A DNA stretch of 64,000 bases from Cryptomeria japonica (GCF_030272615.1 NC_081412.1:684582583-684646582); one strand, 5' to 3'. Positions 46,826 to 58,100 are shown, counted from the stretch's first letter. The notes: generated by a model not told the origin, from the sequence alone. Translations and numbers: made by a program.

Positions 46826-47609
46826 TATTAGGATTCCCAAAGATATTGAGAGGGGGGTGAATTAGTAGCTGATTGGTAAAAGAATTTACTTGAATTATAA
46901 CATGAAAAGCATATCAAAATTGTGTACCAGTAAACCAAAAATAATGCAGAAAATAAGAATAACAACCATAACATAAGAGACACACCATAACAAAGTATTT
47001 TAACAAGGAAACCCGGTGTGCGAAAAACCTCGGTGGGATTTGTGACCCACAATATTCGCTTACTGGCCAATAAGGGAATATTACTATTTACAATAGGGGC
47101 CTGCACATGCAAGAAGGCCAAGTACCTAGAGCTCACTGCTTAGTTACAAAAGAAGTCACACTGACTTATAAAATGGATTATATAAATCCAATGTCTTTTA
47201 CTACTTTAGATAAGCATCTCCTATGCTAGATTCAATACCGGTTTAAGCTCTGCAATATACATAAACCTTTATCCCAATAATTCGTACATTAGGTCTGCTA
47301 TTATCTTTTCATACTTCACTTCCTAAATGATCTACAATGATCTCATACTTATATGAGTCATATTACAATCTGCCAAGTCATCTTACAAAAGATTTTACAA
47401 TTAATTACAAAATATAAATACACAAAATTCTTGTCGGCCAGGATGTCGGTAGTCTTCCTTTTCGATGTCAGTGTTCTGTATGCCGGTGTAGAGTCTGTCG
47501 ATGTCGTTGCCTATGTCTGTTTACCGGTACTATATGATTGCAAGGTTTCCATCAATGACAATACCTTCAATCACCTACAATTTCTCATTGGAGTGTGCAT
47601 TTGCCAACA
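46826..47609 (-). repeat. Element G 3' LTR
   Basis: 784 bp. The plus-strand left end TATTAGGATTCCC shows TG changed to TA; the right end is TTTGCCAACA. It matches 51800-52584 over its full length. Confidence 0.88.
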
Positions 47610-47804
47610 ATCTCCCCCTTTGGCATTGATGGCAACACTCATGAGAAAAATCCAAAAAATGTATATCCAAAAATGGTTTGCCAAAATTGTCTTATCAAAA
47701 CTATATACTCAAAATTGAGTGCTCCCCCTGATCAGATGATGTCCTTTTTCTGGTTATTTTTCTCATCTCCACTACTCCCCCTTTGACATCAATGACAAAG
47801 GTTG

Positions 47805-50339
47805 TCATTCACTATTAGTGGAGTGTGGATCCTGCCTTGATCCTTTTAACCGGTGAGTTACAACCTGGAAAAGGTCTACTAGTACCAAGTTTAGATTGTC
47901 GCTGAACCTTTTGCTATCCTCTAATGCCACTTCTATTCTCTGAAGTGTACCGGTGAGTATGTGCATTTTCTCTTCTGGTGTCTTAAGTCCGGGAACCAGA
48001 GCCTCAGAAAATTCTTTTCTCAAAGAAATGAGGTAATCTAGTTTAGGACCTAGTTTACATTTTAGGTTCTTTGCCTTAACCTTTATCTCTTCTTTGTCTT
48101 TTTCTAACTTCTCAATTTTCTCCTCAAGATCTGCAATTTTCTTTTCTATTTCCAAAAATGAATCTGATGATCCTATTAAATTGGTAGCAATATTGTTGAT
48201 TTCTTCTTGTGCTTTTCGGATCTTTGAATCTATGTCCTTTGTCAAAATATTGGTTTTGCAGGTATCTCTGTATAGTTTCTGAAAATCCAAAATTATTTCC
48301 CCTAGTGCCAGTAATAAGGTTTCCATTTTCTCCTTACTCTCCTTCACTATTTCCTCAAAGAATTTTCCTTTTTCCTTATCCTTGTCCTTTTGGTATACCT
48401 TGATGGTCTTAGGTCTTTTGATTTCCTCCTCTTTTTCTTTTTCAACAAAGAATATATCCCATGCATCTGTTGTTTCTTTAGAAACTTCATTCACTCTACC
48501 TGCCATTAGTGCTACATGCCAGTGAGGGGCTGAAAACACTGTCCGGTTAGCCTCACTGATTAATTGGTCTATTTCATCAAGTGAGTTTACAGGATGTACT
48601 ACAAGTAATTTTTCAATTTTTATTTTCTTGTCCAACTCAACAATGGCTACCCTTCTGGCTTCTAGTCTTCTATACAAATCATTGGGTATCTCATCAACAA
48701 TTTCCATTAAAAATTTCTTGTAAATATCCAAGTGTAAAATTACACTATTTTCTATGCTTTCTTTGTCATCAGTGGAAAGTGTGTTATACAGTTTGCTAAC
48801 GTTTTTCAACTTTCCATCCTTTGTTATTTCACTAAGAAGTTTTTCCAGTGGAGCAATATCTTGTTTTACCTTCTTCTTCTTCAGACTCATCTTCTTAACA
48901 AGAGAGCTGACTGCCTGTTTCTTTTGTCTTGTTTTCCTGGGTGTAGGTGAGGATGTCGGTGAGGTTTTCCTTTTCCTTTCTACCCTTTTGAATACCATCG
49001 GTATATCACTCTTAGAGGAAGTTCCAACTAGTGATAGATGAGATTCTGGTTGAAGTCCTTCCAACTCACTTTCCTTGATACTAGTTTGCTTCAGCACATC
49101 TTCCTTGATTGCTTTTGCTTGTCTAGTGCCTTTCCTTACTGTTTGTTCAACTTTCTTGACTCTTTTCCTTGACTAAATTCCACTTTCAATTGTTTTTGCA
49201 TTTCCAAAGAATTTCTCATACAGTTCCTTTGGTGCTTCAAGGAGGGCTTTTGCATAAGTTTCTATGATGTTGTCATTTGTTTCATACCCCATTTCATTTA
49301 GCCAAATAGTCCTAGGGACAACTGCCTCCATCCAGATTTCATCTTTCTTAATTACAAAACATATTTCCTTTTGATATTTGTCTACAATTGCCTGTGATGG
49401 CCTTATTCTAGTTTCCATTCAAGCTTTCAGTGCTTGAAAATGTTCATTTAAGTTTTTCTCTTTGTCTTCTCCCATGTTGTTTAGTAAACCCAATAATTGT
49501 TCTCCTACCGATATATCAAAGCCAAAGTCTCTCCTACCAATACTGGGTACCTACTTAGTAATGTACAGCATCAAGCATACAAGAAAATTTCCAAATCTAA
49601 AGGTTCCTTTCTTATCTCCTTTAATTTTCTTTAGATTGTCTATTCATTCATCTTTGAGCCATTCACACACATCTATTCTAGCATTATCATTAACCATCTC
49701 ATATGCACTTTTGATACATAGGCTAGATACTGAGTTCAACCTATTTGCATGTGTAGCTTTGTAGCCTAAAATCATACTGACAAATCTGACATTGATGTCC
49801 TTCACATAATTTACCCATAGAGACCTTTTGTCAAATGTTGCATTGGTTAGGTCCATCATTGTGTCATTTGAGACCCTTTTAGTTCTGTCAGGTTTGCTAC
49901 CGGTGGAAGGTAACCCTGTTATTGCCTTAACCGCTTCTTTTGTGATCTTATGGATGGAATCCAACCAAAATAATTCACCATGGACTCTGCTTAAAACTAT
50001 TCTTATTATATCTTTAGGAAAATTAGGAATGTTAAGAATATCCACAAAACCTAGGGTTTCTACTATCTTGTGTTCCGACTTGACATTACCATCTACATCA
50101 TAAATCATAATTCTATACATGTTCTCGATCTCATCATCTCCTAATTCCTCTATATGACAATGTATGTATATTCTAGGATCCTCTATATAGACTACTCCCT
50201 TAGGTATTTTAGAGAATGCACCTATGGTATCATCTTTCTTTTCTATTTTGGGAACCAGTTTGAATACGGGTCTAGGGTGCTTGATAACTTCAATCACAGT
50301 AGGGTTTGCAATAAATCCAAGTGTGGATGAGGAAGCCAT
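47805..50339 (-). pseudogene. Element G ORF2, homologous to D ORF2
   Basis: Starts ATG 50339 (MASSSTLGFIANPTVIEV) and ends at 47805. Three long open pieces: 49644-50339, 49173-49418 and a 430-codon stretch at 47805-49097. It matches D ORF2 block by block: IPKGVVYIEDPRIYIHCHIE, IRIVLSRVHGELFWLDS, SMILGYKATHANRLNSVSSL, QAIVDKYQKEICFVIKKDEI, the basic linker RKTRQKKQ and KKKKVKQD, ILHLDIYKKFLMEIVDEI, and a C-terminal coiled coil. A segment of about 240 residues present in D is missing, and the join is in frame (KEKGK then FFEEIVKESK). Stops include TGA near 49646, TAG at 49551-49553 (the same site as in D) and a stop near 49172. Function unknown. Confidence 0.78.
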
Positions 50340-50694
50340 AGTTATAAATACCTCAATCTGCCTTAAGGATGAGTTCTTGGATGAACTACTTCACTTTTTC
50401 ACTAAGGATGCCTTCACTCGGGAATTTTCGCTCTCTCAAAGATTTGAATGCTCAATGAATGAAAAAGGAGCTAAAACACTTGCTTTATAATGTTATTTTC
50501 TCCAAGTACCACATTTAATTCTTGTCGATTAAGTCACAACTTAACCCATCTGCCGATATAGAAGTAATTCAATTTCTCACCATCAACCGAGGGTATAATA
50601 GTATGTTTTTCAATTTTTTGCTAAACCCCCAAAGGATTTTCCTTCAGTTAGATGAAGAGTCTCCTTTCAGTGGAGTAGTATTCCCATCACCATT

Positions 50695-51728
50695 CTAATC
50701 TGACTTTCTGATCCATTGCTTTGAGAATTCTTGCTTTACCTCTTCAACTTTTTCTTTACCCTTTCAAGGTAGGACCTTTGTTATTTGTCAGTGATGCCTT
50801 CTATAAAATTTTACAACATGTCCAATCTTGTTACAAGCATAACAAGTCACATTGTTTTTCTAAATAGCTTTCCCATATCCTATGTCGGTTTGTGTTCTGC
50901 ATTGATTAGATAAGTGTCCAAATCTTCCACAAAAATACATCTTACATTTATTCAACAATTTTCTGAATTATGACCAACTTTGTTGCACTTAGAGCATTGA
51001 CCGGTGGGTATATTAGTGTTATGATAATTTCTAGATCTACCCTGATTTTCTCTATGACCATACTTGTTATAGTTAAAGCATTTCCCATTAAATTTGTAAG
51101 CATTAGGTTGTCTTACTAGTTTGCTATGATCATGATTGTTTGAAGTACTGGAGCTTTCACCAACTTCAAAGCCAAGGCCATTTGTATCACCATTTGGTTT
51201 CTGGTTCTTCAGCATGTCATCAATTTCTTCTAAACTTTTCTTGAATTTCTCCTTTTGTTGATTTGCAGCAGTCAGTTCACTCTCCAAGATTCCTTTCTGT
51301 CTCATGAGTTCATTTGTGTCATTTTGTGTATGCATCAAATCTATCTTCAACATATCATTTTCATGACTAACTCTTGTGTTTTCATTTCCAGCATCATTTA
51401 GTCTTCTAACCAAGTCATCTTCATTCTTCTTTCTATCTTCAATTTCTTTACAAAATCTCATAGTCATATCTTGCATCTTATTCTTCATTGTACCCTTTTG
51501 TTGTCTCAGTTTGTTTACCAAATCATTAAGAGTTTCCTTATCATCATTATCATTCTGCATCTTTTCACAAAGTCCTCTTCTCTTATTCCTTGCAATAGTG
51601 AGGTTTTCTTGAAGTCCTTGAATAATATCCTGTGCAGCCTTCAGATCATCTTCAAGTTTGATATTTTTTACCTTTTTTGCATCATAGTTTGAAAGAGTTG
51701 TTTCCAATTGCTTCCTTAGGTTTTCCAT
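50695..51728 (-). pseudogene. Element G Gag-like ORF
   Basis: ATG at 51728 (MENLRKQLETTL), in frame to TGA near 50952, then the homologous tail KVEEVKQEFSKQWIRKSD to a stop at 50695. The coiled coil is intact over about 230 residues (LVRRLNDAGNENTRVS; LMRQKGILESELTAANQQ). The first knuckle is CFNYNKYGHRENQG, lacking its second and last Cys. The second is intact, CSKCNKVGHNSENC. The premature stop falls where D reads Arg (CGA to TGA). The last two knuckles are only in broken frames. Confidence 0.85.
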
Positions 51729-51799
51729 CTCTACCGATGACAAGATCTTCCTCAAGTTGTTAGGCTTTTGAAAATAGAGGACCAAGCTCTGATACCAAT

Positions 51800-52584
51800 T
51801 GTTAGGATTCCCAAAGATACTAAGAGGGGGGGTGAATCAATATCTAACTGGTAAAATAATTTACTTGAATTATAACATGAAAATCATATCAAAACTGTGT
51901 ACCGGTAAACCAAAAATAATGCAACAAATAAGAATAACAACCACAACATAAGAGACACACCATAACATAGTATTTTAACGAGGAAACCCGGTGTAGGAAA
52001 AACCTCGGTGGGATTTGTGACCCACAATATTCGCTTATTGGACAATAAGGGAATATTACTATTTACAATAGGGGCCTAGACATGCATGAAGGCCAAGTGC
52101 CTAGAGCTCACTACTCAGTTACAAAAGAAGTCACAATGACTTACAAAATGGATTATACAAATCCAATGTCTTGTACTGCTTTAGATCAGCATCTCCTATG
52201 CTAGATTCAGTACCGGTTTAAGCTCTGCAATATGCATAAACCTTTATCCCAATAATTCACGCATTAGGTCTGCTATTATCTTTTCATACTTCACTTCCTA
52301 AATGATCTACAATGATCTCATACTTATATGAGTCATATTACAATCCGCCAAGTCGGCTTACAAAAGATTTTACAATTAATTACAAAATATAAATACACAA
52401 AATTCCTATCGACCAGGATGTCGGTAGTCTTCCTTTTCAGTGCCGGTGTTTTGTGTGCCACTATAGAGTCTACTGGTGCTGGTGCCTATGTCTACTTGCC
52501 GATATCATATGATTGCAAGGTTGCCATCAATGACAATACCTTCAATCACCTATGATTTCTCATTGGAGTGTGCATTTTCCAATA
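51800..52584 (-). repeat. Element G 5' LTR
   Basis: 785 bp, TGTTAGGATTCCC at the left; the right end CCAATA shows the terminal CA changed to TA. The PBS lies just inside at 51786-51798. It shares the cacaatattcgcttattgg and gcctagagctcac blocks with the other G LTR and with D. Confidence 0.88.
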
Positions 52585-52772
52585 GGTTCATTTACACTTA
52601 TTGACATCAATGACAACATATATTATCATTATATCAACATGTGGGTTCATCATATGCCAACAGAGAGTTCATGGCAACTTGTGCAAACATCTTCTTTCAA
52701 GGAAATTTGATCTCTTGATAGCATTTCAAGGTATTTTCATTTGTAGAAACCCTAGTTTTGATATTTGGTTAT

Positions 52773-54615
52773 AATGGCTTCATCTTCATCCTATATCGAC
52801 ACTCCTTTGGTGGTTGAGGTCAAGAACCGCCCCCGCCCAATTTTCAAAAAGCATCAGTTTAAGTCACTTTTGGATGAACCATTGGGTGCATTTTTCAAGG
52901 TTCACCATGGAGCTCTTCATATTGAGGATATTAGGGCTTATATCCATTTCGACATTGAGGAGCTTGGAGAATATGAGTTGTCCTATGTTTTTACCCAAAC
53001 CTAATTATCGACAACCAACTCAAACTGGAATTTGAACACCTGCAGAGGAAGGGCTTTAAACTGTTCATGGATTTTCCAACTTTTGATGAGGCAGAATGGG
53101 TGCAATATGTTTTGAGCTGCATTCACAAAGAGTTCATCTAGCTGGACAAATCATAAAGATCATAGAGGAATCGATAAAAAAAGTCACCTGTTTACCCAAA
53201 ATCGGTGGTGTTCCTGACCCAAGCTGCAAGCTTTCTAACACAAAGCTCAATAAACTTATTGGCACAACTTTTGATGGTAGATCTATGAGGGTTGATGATG
53301 TTAGGGATATTGATATAAATTTTGTCACAATGATTATCGGTTACAAGGTCTAGATTAGTCTAACAGACTAAATTTTGTATCTGACAACAACATTTTGGTT
53401 GCTCACCAAATGGTTAAGAAGGATACGCATTATGACTTATGCAGTGTAATGCTGAAAGAACTTTTGAAAAACCTCCAAAAGATCAAACAAGACAAGAAGA
53501 ACACTTTCTAGTATGGATCTCTAGTTATTTATTTGGTATTTTACTTTTTGGGTACAGTACCCGGTTTTTGCAAGATTCAATGGCCTTTTGACCGCCCAGT
53601 AGCTACTCAAATAGCACAAATTTTGGATAGGCAAGGGGGCAAGTTAAGTAAAGCTAACTTATGGGAATTCTTCAAGACATTCTAGGAAGAAATGAAGAAT
53701 AAGACTAGAATCCCCCAATCAATAATAGAAAAATATAAAGATACAATTTGTTTTATGGTCAATAAAGATGAATGTATGATGGAAGTTGTTCAACCAAGAA
53801 TAATCTAAAAAATTCCAATGGGCTATGAGGTTGATGAGGCCACACTGGATGCCTATGGACACCATTTACTATAGGCACCGATTGATGAGAAGGAAGAAAA
53901 ATTTGGCACTGCCCAAGAAAAAGGACTTAAAATTCATAAGGAATAGGTTTCCCCAGCAATTAGGAAAAAAATGACAAAGGTGGTAGTAGAATCATTGATA
54001 AGTGAAGGTCATGACAAGGATAAAGGTGAGCATAAAGTTAAGATTCTTGAAATCTAGAGGAAAGAATATATGAAGAAGAAGAGAAAAGAGGAAAGGGAAA
54101 CCCGAAAAGTAGCTCAAACCACACCAAATATGGTCTCAGTAACTACAGAGAATTCCAAACAACCGAAAGAATCTTCAGTTGAGCCTACTAGTCAGAAAAT
54201 GATAGAGTCACCCAAGAATAAGCAAAAGGCTACCCGATAATATATGACTATTTCTTCTAAAGAAACAAAATCAGAGAAAGGGGTTAAAGGAATCCCTAAG
54301 AAGAGAGGAGTTTTTGCTAGAGTAGTAAGGAAAAAGAAGAATAAGATAAAGAACCAGTCAAGGAGACTCCTTGGAAGCAAAAGATCACAATTATACATAA
54401 GCAAAAACCCAAATCAGATGAGCAGCCCAAACTAGAAGCAAAAAGAAGAACCGATAAGAAGAAAATGGACGCTCAAGATTTGATAGATCAGATTATAAAT
54501 GATGGTAACTTAGATAATATTTATGCATTCTTTGATGGTTTTGAGGAAAAGGACAAGAAGCAAATAGAAGAGGCCATTCTTTTATATCTTGATTCTTTTA
54601 GTAGGGCATTGATAG
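52773..54615 (+). pseudogene. Element F ORF2, diverged homologue of D/G ORF2
   Basis: Starts ATG 52773 (MASSSSYIDTPLVVEVKNRP) and shares order and key blocks with D and G: LGAFFKVHHGALHIEDIRAY followed by IHFDIEELG; IIEESIKKVTCLPKIGG; MRVDDVRDIDINFVTMIIGY; IIEKYKDTICFMVNKDE, then MEVV-PRI, MGYEVDEATLDAY and KEEKFGTAQE; a basic lysine-rich stretch (54090-54440); and LIDQIINDGNLDNIYAFF with EAILLYLDSFSRAL. Overall it is far more diverged than D is from G, with several frameshifts and stops. The C-terminal coiled coil is missing because an inverted LTR interrupts at 54616. Blocks conserved between F and D/G mark what selection kept. Function unknown. Confidence 0.75.
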
Positions 54616-54690
54616 TGTTGGAATCCAAGAACACTGAGAGGGGGGATGAATCAGTGTTCTATTGGTAATGTTAGTTTTGAACTTATTACT
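54616..54690 (-). repeat. Fragment of an F-family LTR, inverted
   Basis: Starts TGTTGGAATCCAAGAACA and continues with gagaggggggatgaatcagt, the reverse complement of the F LTR end at about 43970-44012. Preceded by gatag. It is broken after 75 bp by element I at 54691; the remainder is not seen because I has lost its right end. Confidence 0.75.
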
Positions 54691-55691
54691 TGTTGGTATT
54701 TTGGATGTGTTGCACTAGTTTTGTCATTGATGTCAACACTTGTCTACACCTATCAGCACTTGTAGATCTTTGGTTATGTTCACCGGCATGTTCAGTGACT
54801 TATGCACAATCACCGGTATCTAGTTCACCGGTAGGTTATATTGTACACCAACACTAAGAATGACTTGAAGATTACTTCGTTATGTCGAAGACATTGTTTG
54901 GACACTTTGTTTTGGTGATTTGGTCATTGGTCTAATCGAGTTTGCATATTTGTTGTTACCGGCAAATAGGTCTAGGTTATAGATCGGCAAACGTTATTTA
55001 TTCCAGTTCGGCACGACATGTTATGGAAATGATTTATTATTATTGTAAATGCATTGAGCCGACATGATGCATTGCATATTGATCCATTTGTAATTGATTT
55101 GATTGTAATATCTTTAGTGAGCCGACCTACACATTTGGTCTTAGGTTTTGGTATATATGTATGATCTCATTTGTGAGATTGATATGGGAATGGGAATGTA
55201 ACAAGTAGTAGAGAATAAGGTATTTTAGTATACGTGAATATAAGTAGAGCTATACATGTAGACATCATTCAAGGAAGGTTTGAAGAAGGCAAATTAGAGC
55301 TTAAGCGATACTGAATCCAGCATATGAAGATGCTATTTTGAGTAGTACATTATCATTGGATTTAACCATCCAATTGTAGTCAGTGTGACTCCCATTTTGT
55401 GATTGAGTAGTGAGCTTTAGGTAGTTGGCCTTTCTTCATGTGTAGACTCCATATTGTACACACATACTATCTGCAGTAGTATCATCAGATTGTGGGTAAG
55501 GTTTCCCACCATGGTTTTTCCCCTTACAAGGCTTCCATGTACAAATATCTGTGTCATGTGTTGTGGATGTTATTTGTATTTTTGTTTGATGCATTAAACT
55601 TTACTGATATTTTGGTTAAGTTAGTATTGGGTTTCAAATTCATAGACAATTGATTCAACCCCCCCCTCTCAATTGCCTCCGGGTCCTAACA
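54691..55691 (+). repeat. Element I 5' LTR, with PBS at 55693-55705
   Basis: 1,001 bp, TGTTGGTATTTTGG to GGGTCCTAACA. A TATA-like gtatatatg is near 55151. The gtttttccccttacaaggct block and the ccccccctctcaattg tract lie near the end. One base later comes PBS TTGGTATCAGAGC. Confidence 0.92.
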
Positions 55692-55748
55692 ATTGGTATC
55701 AGAGCCTAGTTCTCTTTTTGCAAAATTTTAACAGCTTGAGGAGATCCT

Positions 55749-56661
55749 ATGTCAACTAACTATTTCAAAAAGGACAGTCTGACACTTGATGGAACTAATT
55801 ATGGCATATGGAAGATCAGAATGGAGACACATTTGAATTGCATTGGAAGATACATATGGGATGTTACAAAGAATGGCTATGTTGGTCCTACTCAAATTCA
55901 ACCTAATCCACCAACCTTGGCTAAAGATTAGGAGAATGATTGCAAAGCAAGAGAAGCACTTTTGAGCTCATTATCAGATCAACAAATCATGGGATTATCA
56001 GACCGATCTACTGCTAAAGCTATTTGGGACAAACTAGAAACATTGAATGAAGGTGATACCACACTCAAAATTGCAAAACTGGAATGCTTCTGGGTCAGGT
56101 ATGAAAATCTGAAAAATGGAAGAAGATGAAAGGATTTCTGCTTTTATAGAAAGAGTAAATGAAATTGTTTTGGGTATACAATGTTGTGGAGGATCCTTAA
56201 GTAAAGATGAAATTGTTTCTAAATTTTTAAGAGCATTGCCATAGGCATATTAAATGAAAGTAACTACTATCAATGGATTGAGAACAATGCCTAATGTATC
56301 AGTATCTAGAGATACTTTGGTTGGAAAACTTTCAGCTTTAGAACTTGAGGAATTTGGTCCTGTTGCTACAATTAAGACAGATTTAACTTTCAAGGCATCA
56401 TCATCATCTACAACATCATCATCATCATCATCTAAGAAATCTAATTGGAGAGCACTTTATGCAAGAGAACTTGAAGAAATCAGAAGGGAGAATGAGGAAC
56501 TAGAAGAACTTGAAGCACTATTTGCAAGAAAAATGCATAAAGGTCCAGTTGGAAGTAAGTATGAAGGTAAAGCACCATTTAAATGTTTTAACTGCAATAA
56601 AATTGGTCATATGGTATCTAGGTGTCTTGATAGACATGCATTATTGAAAGAAGAAGCTTAA
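55749..56661 (+). pseudogene. Element I Gag
   Basis: Copia Gag (UBN2 type). ATG 55749 starts MSTNYFKKDSLTLDGTNYGI, the usual start. TAG at 55929 interrupts after TLAKD. It continues with AREALLSSLSDQQIMGLSDR, then a 1-base shift near 56115, and ERVNEIVLGIQCCGGSLSKD, VSVSRDTLVGKLSALELEEF and a serine/threonine run. A charged helix (RRENEELEELEALFARKM) precedes one intact knuckle, CFNCNKIGHMVSRC (56584-56625). Stop at 56659. Gag forms the cytoplasmic particle and packages RNA. Confidence 0.9.
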
Positions 56662-58100
56662 AGAACATACAAGCCTAACCCTGAATATCAAAGATACATA
56701 TTTAAGAAGAATAGAGACAAATCATGTTACTTTGTTGATGAACGAGTTATTGATGATTCTGATGAGGAACCGACAGACAATGGATAGGCTTTTGTTGCTA
56801 TAACAGAAGATCAACTAGTACCTACTGTTCAAGTGGTAGAGCGGGCCCTGGTAGCTAAAATTGAAGAAAAGGATGAGTGGATCATTGATTCCGGATGTTC
56901 ACATCATATGACTGGTGATAAAATTAAATTTTGAACCTTTTATGAATACAATGGAGGTCTAGTAAGATTTGGGGATGATAAAGCTTGTTTGATCAAAGGA
57001 AAAGGCACTATATCTTTTTGTGGTAAGCACAATACTAATAATGTTTACTATGTTGAAGGTTTGAAGCATAATCTTTTGAGTGTTGGTCAACTAGTTGAAA
57101 AAGGATTTCAGTTACAATTCAAGAATAATAAATGCACAATTATGAATAGAACTGGCTTGGAAATTGCAACTGGTAATCAAACTAGAGGTAATATCTTTCA
57201 TTTGAATAACAATGAGAAAGCATGCTTAAATGCACATATTGATGAAAGTTGGTTATGGCATAAGAGACTTTGCCATGTAAATTTTGATTGCATTGTGAAA
57301 ATCAGTACAACTAAGGCAGTAAGGGATTTACCTAAGATTGTTAAACCTCACAATCCGGTATGTAAGGAATATCAATTTGGAAAGCAAGTTAGAACAACTT
57401 TTAAGAGTATTCCAGAAAAATCTAATAATGTTCTTGACTTAATTCATACTGATTTATGTGGTCCAGCAAGAACTAGAAGTCTACAAGGAGATAGATATTT
57501 TATGCTAATCATTGATGATTATTCTAGAATGTGTTGGGTTACTTTTCTCAAGGAGAAATCAGAAGCTTTTGGAAAATTCAAACTATTCAAGGTGATGGTA
57601 GAGAATGAAACCGGTAAGAAAATCAAATGTTTGAGATCAAATCAAGGAGGTGAATTCACATCAAAGGAATTTAATACATTTTGTGAAGTGAATGGGATTA
57701 GAAGACATCTATCAGCACCTCGGACACCCCAGCAAAATGGTGTTGTGGAAAGAAAGAACAAAACTATTGTGGATGCAACTAGAAGCATGATATCAGAAGA
57801 AAATCTACCTCATGTATATTGGAGAGAAGCAGTGAATACAACAGTTTACACATTCAACAGAGTTCACATCAAAGGTGAAACCAGTAAGATCCCTCATGAA
57901 CTATAATTTGGTAATACTCCTACTCTTAAATATTTTAGATAATTTGGAATTAAATGTTATATTAGGAGAGATGAGTATATTGGCAAATTTGATCCTAGAA
58001 GTGATGAAGGAATATTTCTTAGTTATTCATCTAAGAGCAAGGCATATAGATGTTTTAATAAGAGATTACAAAATAACATTGAGAGTGCAAATGTGAAGAT
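56662..58100 (+). pseudogene. Element I protease and integrase
   Basis: Protease starts near 56872 with DEWIIDSGCSHHMTGDK; the catalytic DSG is kept, but TGA follows at KIKF. The main frame 56989-57903 runs from KGKGTISFCGKHN through VEGLKHNLLSVGQLV. The pre-integrase zinc region is WLWHKRLCHVNFDCIV to PVCKEYQFGK (last Cys is Tyr). The integrase core has D in HTDLCGPAR, D in IDDYSRMCWVTFLKE and E in TPQQNGVVERKNK (DDE triad present). A stop at 57904 breaks HEL-FGNTPTLKYFR, and another follows at YFR. Integrase inserts the DNA copy into the chromosome. Confidence 0.92.

Larger units (their letters stand above)
46826..52584 (-). mobile_element. Element G: second D-type non-autonomous LTR element
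   Basis: 5,759 bp with LTRs of 784 and 785 bp (46826-47609 and 51800-52584), PBS TTGGTATCAGAGC (minus strand, 51786-51798), Gag-like ORF, ORF2 and a PPT (complement aatctccccctttggcattg from 47609). It has the same gene order as D and no Pol domain. Flanking five bases are aattc and ggttc, alike if two G-to-A changes hit the left copy. G lies inside solo LTR H. Compared with D it lacks about 740 bp within ORF2. Confidence 0.88.
45460..52662 (-). repeat. H: solo LTR in element F, split by element G
   Basis: Minus-strand LTR of about 1.45 kb once G is removed: 45460-46825 plus 52585-52662, ending GCCAACA. It has the gagggggggtgaatcagt block near 45508 and taaagggat/ccggttaaggg motifs like those of the solo LTR at 5208-6880. 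Flanks are gagat (45455-45459) and gagag (52663-52667), a 4/5 target duplication. It sits between the Gag-like ORF and ORF2 of F. The left boundary is less certain than the right. Confidence 0.7.

Noticed and set aside
46816-46830. A perfect target duplication for element G
   Set aside because: The flanks are aattc and ggttc, only 3 of 5 identical. I report the insertion from its rejoined host LTR and treat the TSD as unproven.
54465-54668. Small separate gene starting MDAQDLIDQIINDG
   Set aside because: It is the distal part of F ORF2 (matches the block before ILHMDMYKKFL in D) and runs on into the inverted LTR fragment.
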